From Prevotella sp. KH2C16 (GTDB lineage Bacteria; Bacteroidota; Bacteroidia; Bacteroidales; Bacteroidaceae): 64,000 bases of DNA. Positions 15,942-24,530 of the stretch are shown one piece after another. The translations under genes and the position numbers were made by a program. The first letter of the stretch is position 1. Each line of letters begins with the position of its first letter. The stretch covers positions 87,023-151,022 of the forward strand of contig NZ_FOOW01000007.1 of the NCBI RefSeq assembly GCF_900113305.1. Direction: 5' to 3'. The notes below the pieces were generated by a model. It made no database searches and was not told the DNA's origin. It saw only the letters and a list, made by a program, of their open reading frames with translations.

Positions 15942-17606
15942 ATGAAAAAAATCATCATCTATCAGGTTTTTACGCGCCTTTTCGGCAACCGTAACCTCAC
16001 GCGCAAACCGTGGGGGACGATTGTAGAGAACGGTAGCGGCAAGTTTGCCGACATCGACGAGCCCGTGCTCGGGCAGATAAAGCGGCTCGGAGCTACCGCC
16101 GTGTGGTATACCGGCATTATCCGCCATGCCTCCCAAACGGATTATTCCGCCTTCGGAATACCCGCCCAGCATGCGGAGATCGTGAAGGGAAAGGCGGGCT
16201 CACCCTATGCCGTTACCGACTATTATGATGTTGATCCCGACCTGGCCGAGGATGTTTCCCGCCGCATGGAGGAGTGGGAAGCCCTGATAGAGCGCACTCA
16301 CCACGCCGGGCTTGCTGTTATTATGGACTTCGTTCCCAATCATGTGGCGCGCGAATATCGTTCCGTTTGCCGGCCGGAAGGCGTGCGCGATCTCGGCGAA
16401 GACGATGATGTGAGCAAGCATTTCTCGCCCGCGAATAACTTTTATTATTGCTGGGGGCAGCCTCTTGATCTCTCGGAAGTAGTCTCCGGGCAGCCTGTTT
16501 CCTATCGGGAACAGCCCGCCAAGGCTACGGGTAACGACCGCTTTGATGCCCGTCCGGGTCAAAACGACTGGTATGAGACCGTAAAACTCAACTACGGAGT
16601 TGACTATTGTGATGCGGGAGGTCGCTCGGAGCACTTTGATCCGATACCGGACACCTGGTTGAAAATGACGGAAATCCTGCTTTTCTGGGCTTCGAAGGGA
16701 GTAGACGGATTTCGCTGCGACATGGCAGAGATGGTTCCACCGCAGTTCTGGCGCTATGCCACGGCGAGGGTGAAGGAACTCTATCCTGACATGAAGTTTA
16801 TTGGCGAGGTTTACAATCCCGGCCTTTACACAACCTATCTCTCGGCCGGATTCGACTATCTCTATGACAAAGTGGGAATGTATGACTGCCTGCGCGATGT
16901 GGTCTGCGGGCGTCGGCCAGCCTCGGCCATCACCCGGCAATGGCAGCAGACCGACGAAATCGGCAGCCATATGCTCTATTTCCTGGAGAACCACGATGAG
17001 CAACGCATCGCTTCCGATTTCTTCTGCGGCAATGCGAGGGCAGCCGTCCCCGCCCATATCGTGGCGTGCCTGCTCGGCAGAAACCCCTATATGCTCTACG
17101 CCGGACAGGAGTTTGGCGAGCGGGGCATGGATGCCGAGGGCTTCTCCGGCATAGACGGGCGAACCAGCATCTTTGATTATTGGGCCCTGGACACCATTCA
17201 AAGGGGCTATTTCAATGCCGGCAAACTTACTGGCGATGAGTTGGAATTGCGCAAAATCTATCAGAAGGTGATGCGGATGGCCGTTTCGGAGAGCGTGTTT
17301 ACTGACGGCGAGATGTTCGACCTGATGTATGTAAACCCGCAACTTGCCGACCGCCAGTATGCCTTTCTCCGCAAAGCGGGCAACAAACTGGCGCTCGTCG
17401 TGGTGAATTTCTCGGCCTCGGAGGTCAGCGCGGAGGTCAGAATACCCCGCCATGCCTTTGATTTCCTGAAGATAAAGGAAACGAATACCGCTGTGGTAAA
17501 CCTCCTCACAAAGGAGGAAGCAGAACTTGAACTCAAGGCGGATAAGCCACTGAATATCAGAATTCCAGCCTATGGAGGTATTATCTATAAAATACAGCTG
17601 TCATGA
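15942..17606 (+). CDS. Cytoplasmic alpha-amylase family (GH13) enzyme
   Basis: 554 residues without a signal peptide, so cytoplasmic. The conserved GH13 regions are all present: I 'DFVPNH', II 'GFRCDMAE' with the nucleophile D260, III 'FIGEVYN' with the acid/base E289, IV 'FLENHDEQR' with D352. The C-terminal beta domain is short ('LALVVVNFSASEVSAEV'). Similar proteins in Bacteroidota are listed as alpha-amylases; the substrate could be short alpha-glucans such as maltodextrin or stored glycogen. The stop codon overlaps the start of the next gene by 4 nt, pointing to translational coupling. Confidence 0.9.
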   Translation: MKKIIIYQVFTRLFGNRNLTRKPWGTIVENGSGKFADIDEPVLGQIKRLGATAVWYTGIIRHASQTDYSAFGIPAQHAEIVKGKAGSPYAVTDYYDVDPDLAEDVSRRMEEWEALIERTHHAGLAVIMDFVPNHVAREYRSVCRPEGVRDLGEDDDVSKHFSPANNFYYCWGQPLDLSEVVSGQPVSYREQPAKATGNDRFDARPGQNDWYETVKLNYGVDYCDAGGRSEHFDPIPDTWLKMTEILLFWASKGVDGFRCDMAEMVPPQFWRYATARVKELYPDMKFIGEVYNPGLYTTYLSAGFDYLYDKVGMYDCLRDVVCGRRPASAITRQWQQTDEIGSHMLYFLENHDEQRIASDFFCGNARAAVPAHIVACLLGRNPYMLYAGQEFGERGMDAEGFSGIDGRTSIFDYWALDTIQRGYFNAGKLTGDELELRKIYQKVMRMAVSESVFTDGEMFDLMYVNPQLADRQYAFLRKAGNKLALVVVNFSASEVSAEVRIPRHAFDFLKIKETNTAVVNLLTKEEAELELKADKPLNIRIPAYGGIIYKIQLS

Positions 17607-18073
17607 ACGACGACTTTATCTTGAACGAGCATCACAAGGATGAGTTTCCTCCGGCGCATACGGCGGAGCATCTGCTTAACCAACTGATGACAAGAATGTT
17701 CGGATGTGAGCGCAGCAGGAATGCTCATATCGAACGAAAGAAGAGTAAAATCAGCTATATTCTCGACCATAAGCCCTCCCGGCAGGAAGAGCACGAGATA
17801 GAGCGGAGGATGAACGAGCTGATAGAGGAAGACATGCCGGTAAGCTTCGAGTTCGTAGACCGCGACCATCTTCCCGCAGAGGTGAAACTGGACAGGCTTC
17901 CCGACGCCGCCTCAGAGACGCTGCGCCTGGTGAGGATAGGCGACTATGATGTATGTCCCTGCATCGGAAAGCATGTGCGCAGCACCTCGCAGATTGGCCG
18001 GTTTGAAATGCTCGGCACAAACTGGGATGAGCAGGAGCACAGCTTCCGGATAAGATTTAAAGTGATACAGTAA
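17603..18073 (+). CDS. AlaX-like tRNA-editing (SAD domain) protein
   Basis: 156 residues. It shows the two zinc-site motifs of the alanyl/threonyl-tRNA synthetase editing domain: HxxxH as H19-TAE-H23 and CxxxH as C120-IGK-H124. Free-standing proteins of this type (AlaX) hydrolyse mischarged Ser- or Gly-tRNA(Ala) in trans. The copy here is compact, with an unusual middle segment 'KSKISYILDHKPSRQEEHEIERRM'. It overlaps the GH13 gene by 4 nt, an association with no obvious metabolic reason. Which aminoacyl-tRNA it edits cannot be read from the sequence. Confidence 0.8.
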   Translation: MNDDFILNEHHKDEFPPAHTAEHLLNQLMTRMFGCERSRNAHIERKKSKISYILDHKPSRQEEHEIERRMNELIEEDMPVSFEFVDRDHLPAEVKLDRLPDAASETLRLVRIGDYDVCPCIGKHVRSTSQIGRFEMLGTNWDEQEHSFRIRFKVIQ

Positions 18074-18108
18074 ATAAAACCAATAAACTCAACTTAATTA
18101 ATCTACCA

Positions 18109-21100
18109 ATGAAAACGACCTTAATAAGCATGCTCCTCATCCTATCGGGAGCTTTTCCGCTATTCGCACAGACGAGTGAAGGCTTGTATCAGCGTTTCTT
18201 GAATCCTGACAAGGCTGCGCGTCCGCGTGTCTGGTGGCACTGGATGAACGGCAATATCACCAAGGACGGCATCTGGAAAGACCTCCATTGGATGAAGCGT
18301 TCCGGCATAGTGGGCTTTCACAACTTCGACGCGGGCCTCGAAACGCCGCAGATAGTGAAGCAGCGACTGGCCTATATGACTCCGGAATGGAAAGACGCTT
18401 TCCACTATATGCTCACCGTGGCCGACTCGCTGGACATGGAAGTAACCGTTGCCAGCAGTCCGGGATGGAGCGAGACGGGCGGTCCTTGGGTAAAAGACGA
18501 GGACGGAATGAAGAAAATTGTCTGGCGGGAAACCGACATCCAAGGTGGCAGGAAGCTGCGATTGAGGCTTCCCGAGGGCTTTGATGTTACCGGGCAGTTT
18601 CAGGATTACCACATGATTTCCGACTATATCTCGCAGGTTTTCATGTCGCGGAAGTTCTATCGGGACATTGCGGTGCTGGCCGTGAGGGTCGCCGAGAACG
18701 ATGTACCGATGCAGGAACTGAGGCCGGCGGTAGCTGCCAGCCGGGGCCGGGTAACTCTCGGGCAACTCTGCAACGACAGTATATCTGACGGGGCTGTCAT
18801 CCTTGCTGACAAGAACGGAAACTCGTGGGTGCAGGTGGAGTTCAAGGAACCGCAGACCGTGAAGTCGCTGCGGTGGTCGGGTGTGGCCTCTAACGGCAAC
18901 ATTCAGGCATTATCCTATTCCCTTTCGGCAAGTGATGACGGGTTGAAATTCAAGAAGATAAAAGACTTGGGCTATCAGGGATGCGTAGAGAGAACGGCGA
19001 ACATTCCCACGACAACGGCCAGGTATTTCCGCCTGAACATCAAGAATTCTGCCACCGATTCCTCCCTGATTTCCATGTTGCAGCTTTTCCCTGTAAACAG
19101 GGTGGAGCTTTCTGCCGACAAGGCAGCCTTTGCCTTCTATCGGTATGCCAGTTCGGCCTATACCCCGGCTACGGAAGATGCCGTTTCCGTCGGCAATGTG
19201 GTTGATGTAACGCGCTATGTGAAGCATGGAGTGCTGACATGGCAGGCTCCCAAGGGCCGCTGGCGCATCTATCGCATAGGCTATGGCCTGACGGGAAAGA
19301 CCAATCATCCCGCAAGCCTCGAGGCCACCGGATTGGAAGTGGACAAGCTGGATCCGGCGGCCATACGAGCCTATTACAAGAATTACCTGAACACCTATCT
19401 CGACGCCTCGCAAGGCATGGTCGGGGAGAAGGGCATCCAGTATATCCTCACCGACAGCTACGAGGCTGGCCCGCAGACATGGACGGGCCGGATGAAGGAG
19501 GAGTTCCTGCGCCGCCGGGGCTATGATCTGACACCGTGGATGCCGGCCCTGCTGGGGCTGGTCATCAACAGCGCTGAGGAAACCGACCGCTTCCTCTTCG
19601 ACTGGCGGATGACCATCGGCGAGATGATGACGGAATATCATTATGATATGTTGAACGATATCCTGAAGGACTACGGGCTTAAACGCTATTCGGAGTCTCA
19701 TGAGGCCTGGCGTGCCAACATGACCGACGGCATGGACTGCAAACGCACGGCACACATACCGATGTCTGCAATCTGGATGCGCTATAACCAGAAGAAATTG
19801 TCAGAACCGCAGTTTGAGTCGGACATCCGTGAGTCGGCCTCGGTGGCTCACCTCTACGGGCAGAACATTGCGGCAGCGGAGTCGTTTACGACCAACGGCT
19901 ATCGCGACGGTGCCCTTGTCTATTCGCCCTCGGTGCTGAAGCCTACGGCCGATGCGGCAATGGCCTGCGGCCTGAACCGTTTCGTCATCCATACATCGCC
20001 CCATCAGCCCGTGGACGACAAGTTTCCGGGCATCGGCCTGGGCGTCTATGGGCAGTGGTTCGACCGGCATGAGACATGGGCCGAACAGGCAGGGGCGTGG
20101 ACTGATTATCTCTCCCGCAGTTGCTACCTCTTGCAGCAAGGGCGATTCGTGGCGGATGTAGCTACCTATTACGGTGAAGACACCAATATTACGGGGCAGT
20201 ATATGACGCGCTTTCCCGCTTGCCCTCTGGGTTATGCTTTCGATTTTGTGAGTCCTTCGGCATTGAAGGAGGTGCTGCATCCGAGTGGCAGCCGGCTGCT
20301 TTCGCCCTCAGGGATGGAATATCGGGTGCTTCACCTGACGAATGTGGCCCGGATGTCGCTCCCCGTGCTTCGCAAGATAGTGGAGCTGGCGAAGGCCGGT
20401 GTTGCCATCTGTGGCGACAAGCCCGGTCAGTTGGCCGGCAGGGAGGGTTCTCCGGCGGAGTTCCGGTCGCTGGTCGACAAGATATGGAATACCGGTCGTG
20501 GAAATGTCTTTACGGGAACGCCCCTTGCGCAGGTTCTCGCCAAAAGGGGGATAGCGCCCGATGTCGACTTCCTTGGCAGCAAGGCAAACCTGCGCTATGT
20601 GCATCGGCATTTGCCGGAAGGGGAAGTTTATTGGATAGCCAACCAGACCCCTGACGCACAGCAGTTGAAGGTCTCCTTCCGCATATCGGGCAAGAAGCCC
20701 CAGATATGGCATGCCGACACCGGCGCAAAGGAACCTGCCGGCTATGAGATGAAGGATGGCCGCACGATGGTAGACCTGCAATTTAGCCCCTATGACGCTC
20801 AGTTCATCGTCTTTGTAGACGATACGGATGTGCCGGCTGTCCGCCTTCCTGCGGTCTCCAAGACTGTCGTTTCCGAGGTGGGAACGCCTTGGAAAGTGAA
20901 GTTCCAGCGTCAACGGGGGGCACCCGAAGGGATGGTTTTAGACACCCTGGCCTCTTACACGGCATCCTCTGACGCAGGAATCAAGTATTTCTCAGGTACG
21001 GCGACCTATACCAATACCTTCGCCCTGGGCAAGAAACTCTTCAGGCGGAAGACCGGTCCGAAGCGCATCGTCCTCAATCTGGAGGATGTGAAAGATCTGG

Positions 21101-21357
21101 CAGAAGTCTATGTAAACGACCGCAGGTTAGGTGTGGTGTGGCGTGCGCCGTTCCGGATAGATATTACGGATGCCGTGAAGCCCGGCCATAACTCGTTGAC
21201 GCTAAAGGTGGTCAATGTATGGCACAATCGTCTGGTGGGCGATGTGCAGCCCGGCGCACGGCCGGTGGCCTGGACTCAGATGGAGTTCTACAAGCCTGAC
21301 GAGCCCCTGCTGGAGGCCGGTTTGCTGGGTCCTGTGAAGATAGAAGCTGAATATTAG
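18109..21357 (+). CDS. Secreted GH106-like glycosidase (putative alpha-L-rhamnosidase)
   Basis: 1082 residues with a signal peptide (about 1-21, ending 'FPLFAQ'). The N-terminal block 'ARPRVWWHWMNGNITKDGI' and 'DLHWMKRSGIVGFHNF' match the start of the GH106 (alpha-L-rhamnosidase) catalytic module, followed by 'ASSPGWSETGGPWV' and 'LTDSYEAGPQTWT'. A beta-sandwich insertion of carbohydrate-binding type occupies about residues 235-330. A galactose-binding-like domain lies near the C-terminus ('LNLEDVKDLAEVYVNDRRLG'). It probably removes rhamnose from plant pectin or similar polysaccharides in the periplasm. It is not in a classical polysaccharide utilisation locus; no susC/susD pair is nearby. 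Exact specificity uncertain. Confidence 0.82.
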   Translation: MKTTLISMLLILSGAFPLFAQTSEGLYQRFLNPDKAARPRVWWHWMNGNITKDGIWKDLHWMKRSGIVGFHNFDAGLETPQIVKQRLAYMTPEWKDAFHYMLTVADSLDMEVTVASSPGWSETGGPWVKDEDGMKKIVWRETDIQGGRKLRLRLPEGFDVTGQFQDYHMISDYISQVFMSRKFYRDIAVLAVRVAENDVPMQELRPAVAASRGRVTLGQLCNDSISDGAVILADKNGNSWVQVEFKEPQTVKSLRWSGVASNGNIQALSYSLSASDDGLKFKKIKDLGYQGCVERTANIPTTTARYFRLNIKNSATDSSLISMLQLFPVNRVELSADKAAFAFYRYASSAYTPATEDAVSVGNVVDVTRYVKHGVLTWQAPKGRWRIYRIGYGLTGKTNHPASLEATGLEVDKLDPAAIRAYYKNYLNTYLDASQGMVGEKGIQYILTDSYEAGPQTWTGRMKEEFLRRRGYDLTPWMPALLGLVINSAEETDRFLFDWRMTIGEMMTEYHYDMLNDILKDYGLKRYSESHEAWRANMTDGMDCKRTAHIPMSAIWMRYNQKKLSEPQFESDIRESASVAHLYGQNIAAAESFTTNGYRDGALVYSPSVLKPTADAAMACGLNRFVIHTSPHQPVDDKFPGIGLGVYGQWFDRHETWAEQAGAWTDYLSRSCYLLQQGRFVADVATYYGEDTNITGQYMTRFPACPLGYAFDFVSPSALKEVLHPSGSRLLSPSGMEYRVLHLTNVARMSLPVLRKIVELAKAGVAICGDKPGQLAGREGSPAEFRSLVDKIWNTGRGNVFTGTPLAQVLAKRGIAPDVDFLGSKANLRYVHRHLPEGEVYWIANQTPDAQQLKVSFRISGKKPQIWHADTGAKEPAGYEMKDGRTMVDLQFSPYDAQFIVFVDDTDVPAVRLPAVSKTVVSEVGTPWKVKFQRQRGAPEGMVLDTLASYTASSDAGIKYFSGTATYTNTFALGKKLFRRKTGPKRIVLNLEDVKDLAEVYVNDRRLGVVWRAPFRIDITDAVKPGHNSLTLKVVNVWHNRLVGDVQPGARPVAWTQMEFYKPDEPLLEAGLLGPVKIEAEY

Positions 21358-21371
21358 GATAGGATTTATAA

Positions 21372-21521
21372 AAGAGAGGGCGACGGCCAGGTGTCTCCCG
21401 TAATATTACACGCTGCTTGTAATTCGATTACAAGCGGCGTGTAACACGATTACAAGCGGCTTGTAACATTGCCGGCAGCCGTTGTCGGTCATTGCGGGGG
21501 ACGCTTGCCGCGCCCTCTCTT
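21372..21521. other. 11-bp perfect inverted repeat enclosing family B array
   Basis: AAGAGAGGGCG (21372-21382) and CGCCCTCTCTT (21511-21521) are exact reverse complements, 128 nt apart, with a few more paired bases inside. They lie between the convergent GH106-like and rng genes. This looks like a bidirectional terminator stem whose loop has been filled by array B2. Confidence 0.65.
21404..21469. repeat. 22-nt palindromic array, family B, 3 units (B2)
   Basis: Units start at 21404, 21426 and 21448, with cores such as TTACAAGCGGCGTGTAA and TTACAAGCGGCTTGTAA. The following 22-nt window (21470-21491) keeps GCCGT at the core offset but has different arms. Confidence 0.85.
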
Positions 21522-21524
21522 GTG

Positions 21525-23099
21525 TCAATTGGTCTCTATTTCTTCCTTCATGTCTATGAATTCCCGCTTGGAATCGTAGAACTCATATTGAAGGAAAGCC
21601 AGTTTCTGAGACGGGACGATGTGTACTCCGAACCCGTATTTGATCTGCCACTTGTTCTTGAGGCTTACCACGCCTTGGTTGATGAAGGCGGCTACATACG
21701 GGTGTACATGGAGATAGAATTTCTTGACGCCAATCTTATTGACCAGTCGGTCGATCTTTCCCTCTAACAAATCAGTGAACAGGATGCTGGACTTTATCTT
21801 GCCAGTACCGTTGCACGACGGGCATGTTTCTTCTACTCTGACATCCATGGCGGGGCGGACGCGCTGACGCGTAATCTGCATCAGCCCGAATTTACTCAGC
21901 GGCAAGATGTTGTGGCGGGCGCGGTCTTTCTGCATGTTCTTGCACATGCGCTCATAGAGCATCTGCCGGTCTTCCGCCAGGTTCATGTCGATGAAGTCGA
22001 CCACGATGATTCCTCCCATGTCTCGCAGTCGCAGTTGGCGGGCCAGTTCATCAGCCGCACCGAGGTTGGTCTCCAGGGCGTTCTGCTCCTGGCCGTTGCC
22101 GGCCTTTGTGCGGGTGCCGCTGTTTACATCCACCACATGCATGGCTTCGGTGTGTTCGATAATCAGATAGGCTCCGTGGCGATAGTTGACGGTCTTGCCG
22201 AAGCTGGACTTGATCTGCTTCGTTACATTGAAGTTGTCGAAGATGGGCACCTTGCCCGTATAGAGCTTCACTATGTTTGCCTTTTCCGGGGCAATGAGTG
22301 AGACATAGCTTTTGACCTCATTGAAAACACTTTCTTCGTTGATGTAGATGTTTTCATAGCTCGGATTGAAGAGGTCGCGCAGCAGGGCAACGGCCCTGCT
22401 GGTCTCTTCATATGCGAGCTGGGGTCGCTTCTGGGTCTTCTGGACTTTAGTGATAGCGTCTTCCCATCGCTGGTTGAGCACCTTGAGTTCCGCATCCAGC
22501 TCAGCCACGCGCTTCCCTTCTGCCACGGTGCGCACGATTACACCGCAGTTCTTGGGCTTGATGCTCTGGATGAGTTGCTTGAGTCGGGCTCTTTCCTCGC
22601 CGCTTTTGATTTTAGAAGAAACGGAAACTTTATCGCCAAATGGAATGAGGACCAGGAATCTTCCGGCAAACGAAATCTCTCCCGTAAGGCGCGGTCCCTT
22701 GGTCGAAATGGGTTCTTTAACGATTTGCACCAGCACCTCCTGTCCCGCCTTGAGCGTCGTTTGTACGCTTCCGTCCTTAGGCAGGTCGGGCAGGCGTGAT
22801 GCCTTTGCGAATGGATAAAGTTTCTTTCTGTCGCTTTGTACCTGTTTGAGATACTTTTCGTAAGAGGGGAATTGACTTCCCAGATCAAGATAATGGAGAA
22901 AGGCGTCGCGCTCGTAACCCACATCTACAAAGCATGCGTTCAAGCCCGGCATGAGCTTTTTTACTTTGGCTATGTAGACATTGCCAACCGAAAAGGAGGC
23001 CGAGCGCGGCTCACTCTGATATTCCACCAGGTTCTTATCCTCCAGGAGGGCTATCGAGATTTCCTTTTGTTGTACATCAATTACTACTTCGCTTGTCAT
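21525..23099 (-). CDS. rng: Ribonuclease G/E family endoribonuclease
   Basis: 524 residues from the ATG at 23099 ('MTSEVVIDVQQKEISIALLE'). An S1-like RNA-binding region covers about residues 35-130. The catalytic domain carries the Mg-binding aspartates in 'VDVNSGT' (about 320) and 'VDFIDM' (about 365). The Zn-link CxxC is in 'CPSCNGTGKI' (about 420). Length fits RNase G (no RNase E C-terminal scaffold). It cuts single-stranded RNA during rRNA maturation and mRNA decay. A TTG 21 nt upstream would extend the frame but is less likely. The HU and basic-peptide genes lie upstream on the same strand. Confidence 0.94.
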   Translation of the reverse strand: MTSEVVIDVQQKEISIALLEDKNLVEYQSEPRSASFSVGNVYIAKVKKLMPGLNACFVDVGYERDAFLHYLDLGSQFPSYEKYLKQVQSDRKKLYPFAKASRLPDLPKDGSVQTTLKAGQEVLVQIVKEPISTKGPRLTGEISFAGRFLVLIPFGDKVSVSSKIKSGEERARLKQLIQSIKPKNCGVIVRTVAEGKRVAELDAELKVLNQRWEDAITKVQKTQKRPQLAYEETSRAVALLRDLFNPSYENIYINEESVFNEVKSYVSLIAPEKANIVKLYTGKVPIFDNFNVTKQIKSSFGKTVNYRHGAYLIIEHTEAMHVVDVNSGTRTKAGNGQEQNALETNLGAADELARQLRLRDMGGIIVVDFIDMNLAEDRQMLYERMCKNMQKDRARHNILPLSKFGLMQITRQRVRPAMDVRVEETCPSCNGTGKIKSSILFTDLLEGKIDRLVNKIGVKKFYLHVHPYVAAFINQGVVSLKNKWQIKYGFGVHIVPSQKLAFLQYEFYDSKREFIDMKEEIETN

Positions 23100-23193
23100 T
23101 TCTGTTATCTTTATTTTCAAAAATTAGGGGCATGCCCATTAAAGAGACACGCCCCATAGTCTGTATGAATAGGCTTCAGAGCTAAGCTTTGGA

Positions 23194-23283
23194 TTACTTG
23201 CTCTTGTGTCTGTTCTTACGCAATCTCTTCTTACGCTTATGCGTAGCCATCTTGTGGCCTTTCTTTTTCTTACCGTTTGGCAT
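23194..23283 (-). CDS. 29-residue highly basic peptide
   Basis: Short frame with ATG at 23283. The product starts 'MPNGKKKKGHKMATHKRKK' and continues 'RLRKNRHKSK'; well over half of its residues are Lys, Arg or His. A near-identical small basic protein is, as I recall, conserved between HU and rng in Bacteroidota and usually left unnamed. The composition fits a small ribosomal or nucleic-acid-binding protein. Position between HU (53 nt upstream) and rng (94 nt downstream) on the same strand suggests a shared transcript. Confidence 0.8.
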   Translation of the reverse strand: MPNGKKKKGHKMATHKRKKRLRKNRHKSK

Positions 23284-23336
23284 AGCTTTTTAAAATTAAA
23301 TGTTTGATATAATGTTATTTTGGATTTGCAGATCGA

Positions 23337-23615
23337 TTAGTCGTTCATCAAGGCAGTGAACTCCTTGGACGGCTTGAAGCCGGGGATATCGTGTGCCTCC
23401 ACGCGGATGGTGATGTTCTTCTGCATGTCGCGGCCGGTCTTTGCAGCACGGTGCTTGACGATGAAAGTGCCGAACCCTCTTAATGATACATCTTCCTTCC
23501 GCTTGGCTACGGAGTCCTTAACGACTTTCATGAATGCCTCTATCGTGAGGGCTACATCCTTTTTTGCAAGGCCAGTCTGTTCTGAAATCTGGCTGACGAT
23601 CTCTGCTTTTGTCAT
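23337..23615 (-). CDS. hup: HU-family DNA-binding protein
   Basis: 92 residues, standard HU length. It begins 'MTKAEIVSQISEQTGLAKKDV', with the 'VSLRGFGTF' turn and a DNA-binding arm ending in 'FKPSKEFTALM'. It is a nucleoid protein that bends DNA as a dimer. A second, more divergent HU-like gene lies at 54894-55319. It has its own promoter with a 56-nt leader. Confidence 0.96.
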   Translation of the reverse strand: MTKAEIVSQISEQTGLAKKDVALTIEAFMKVVKDSVAKRKEDVSLRGFGTFIVKHRAAKTGRDMQKNITIRVEAHDIPGFKPSKEFTALMND

Positions 23616-23671
23616 TTTCTTATTATCTTTATTTTGTTATTAATTTTTACTTTTAACCTTGATTGGTCTTG

Positions 23672-23679
23672 CAAATATA
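23672..23679 (-). promoter_or_regulatory. -7 box TATATTTG for HU
   Basis: TAnnTTTG match 56 nt before the HU ATG. Confidence 0.65.
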
Positions 23680-23824
23680 CGAGTTTTTCTGCTTAAACGA
23701 AAATTTATAGCTCTTTTTTTGCTGAAAAAAGTGTCATTTTACATGCTAAGTGTCTAATTATCAAATCTTTTTGTTTATAATAGGGAACAAGTGATGGTTT
23801 GGGGCTTCTTTGCTATGTAAAGAA

Positions 23825-23873
23825 AAAAGAACAATAAAAGGATATCGCTTTCTTGTCTTGAAAGGCGATATCC
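23825..23873 (-). terminator. Rho-independent terminator of the DUF4332 gene
   Basis: Stem GGATATCGC / GCGATATCC, extended by CTTTC / GAAAG, followed on the minus strand by TTTTATTGTTCTTTTTT. Confidence 0.85.
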
Positions 23874-23956
23874 CGATTATGGGTAGTTATTGTCTAACTT
23901 CAGTTGCTCCTAATTCCTGTGATTATAAGAAGTGCGATCTTGTAGCGTGAGGAGGC

Positions 23957-24364
23957 TTAGTATTCCATTACGGATGGAAGTTCCTTGGCCTGGTCGATCA
24001 TCTTCTGCACCTCCTTGACGGATGGAACGCGGTTGACGAGGTTCTTTTCGGCGTTAACTTCCTCCAGCTTGGCCTGCAGGTTTTCTGCAACGCGGTGTTT
24101 CAGCTCCTTGACGGTGTCAACCCCTGCTGCTTCGAGCAGTTCGGAGAACTGAGGGCCTACGCCGTCGATGCGCATGAGGTCGGCATGGTTTGTCCAGGTA
24201 AGAATCAGCTTGCCGCTGATCTCGGTCTTCTCTTCCAAGGCCTTGCGCCCTGCCGGAGTCTTTCCGGCTTCCAGCAAATCCTCGATGGTGTTGATGCCAG
24301 CTTCCACTAATTTCTTTGAGTAAACTTCGCCGATGCCCTCGACTTCGATAATCTTGTAGTTCAT
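23957..24364 (-). CDS. DUF4332 helix-hairpin-helix protein
   Basis: 135 residues. Two helix-hairpin-helix-like units are visible: 'VEGIGEVYSKKLVEAGINTIEDLLEAG' (split over residues 8-34) and 'IDGVGPQFSELLEAAGVDTV' (about 65-84). This arrangement is that of DUF4332, cytoplasmic proteins that may bind DNA or RNA non-specifically. The role is not established. Monocistronic, with its own promoter and terminator. Confidence 0.85.
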   Translation of the reverse strand: MNYKIIEVEGIGEVYSKKLVEAGINTIEDLLEAGKTPAGRKALEEKTEISGKLILTWTNHADLMRIDGVGPQFSELLEAAGVDTVKELKHRVAENLQAKLEEVNAEKNLVNRVPSVKEVQKMIDQAKELPSVMEY

Positions 24365-24403
24365 ATTAAACGGTTATTAAATAGTTAAACATTATCTATT
24401 TAG

Positions 24404-24411
24404 CAAATATA
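24404..24411 (-). promoter_or_regulatory. -7 box TATATTTG for the DUF4332 gene
   Basis: TAnnTTTG match 39 nt before the ATG at 24364. Confidence 0.6.
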
Positions 24412-24530
24412 GTAAGATGATTTTATTGTACAAAGAATATGGGGATTTTTTAATTTTCTTTTTAATTTGAGAATGGAATTGTTTCTTCTGTCTGTCGGTT
24501 TTTGGGTAGCTGGTCCCTTCCGAGGGGGAT

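Larger units (their letters stand above)
23616..23956. other. Intergenic region between DUF4332 gene and HU
   Basis: 341 nt without a gene. It contains the HU promoter (23672-23679) and the terminator of the DUF4332 gene (23825-23873). The remainder is AT-rich, with nothing recognisable. Confidence 0.6.

Noticed and set aside
16200..17453. 417-codon minus-strand frame over the GH13 gene
   Set aside because: Shadow of the real coding strand, which has all GH13 catalytic motifs.
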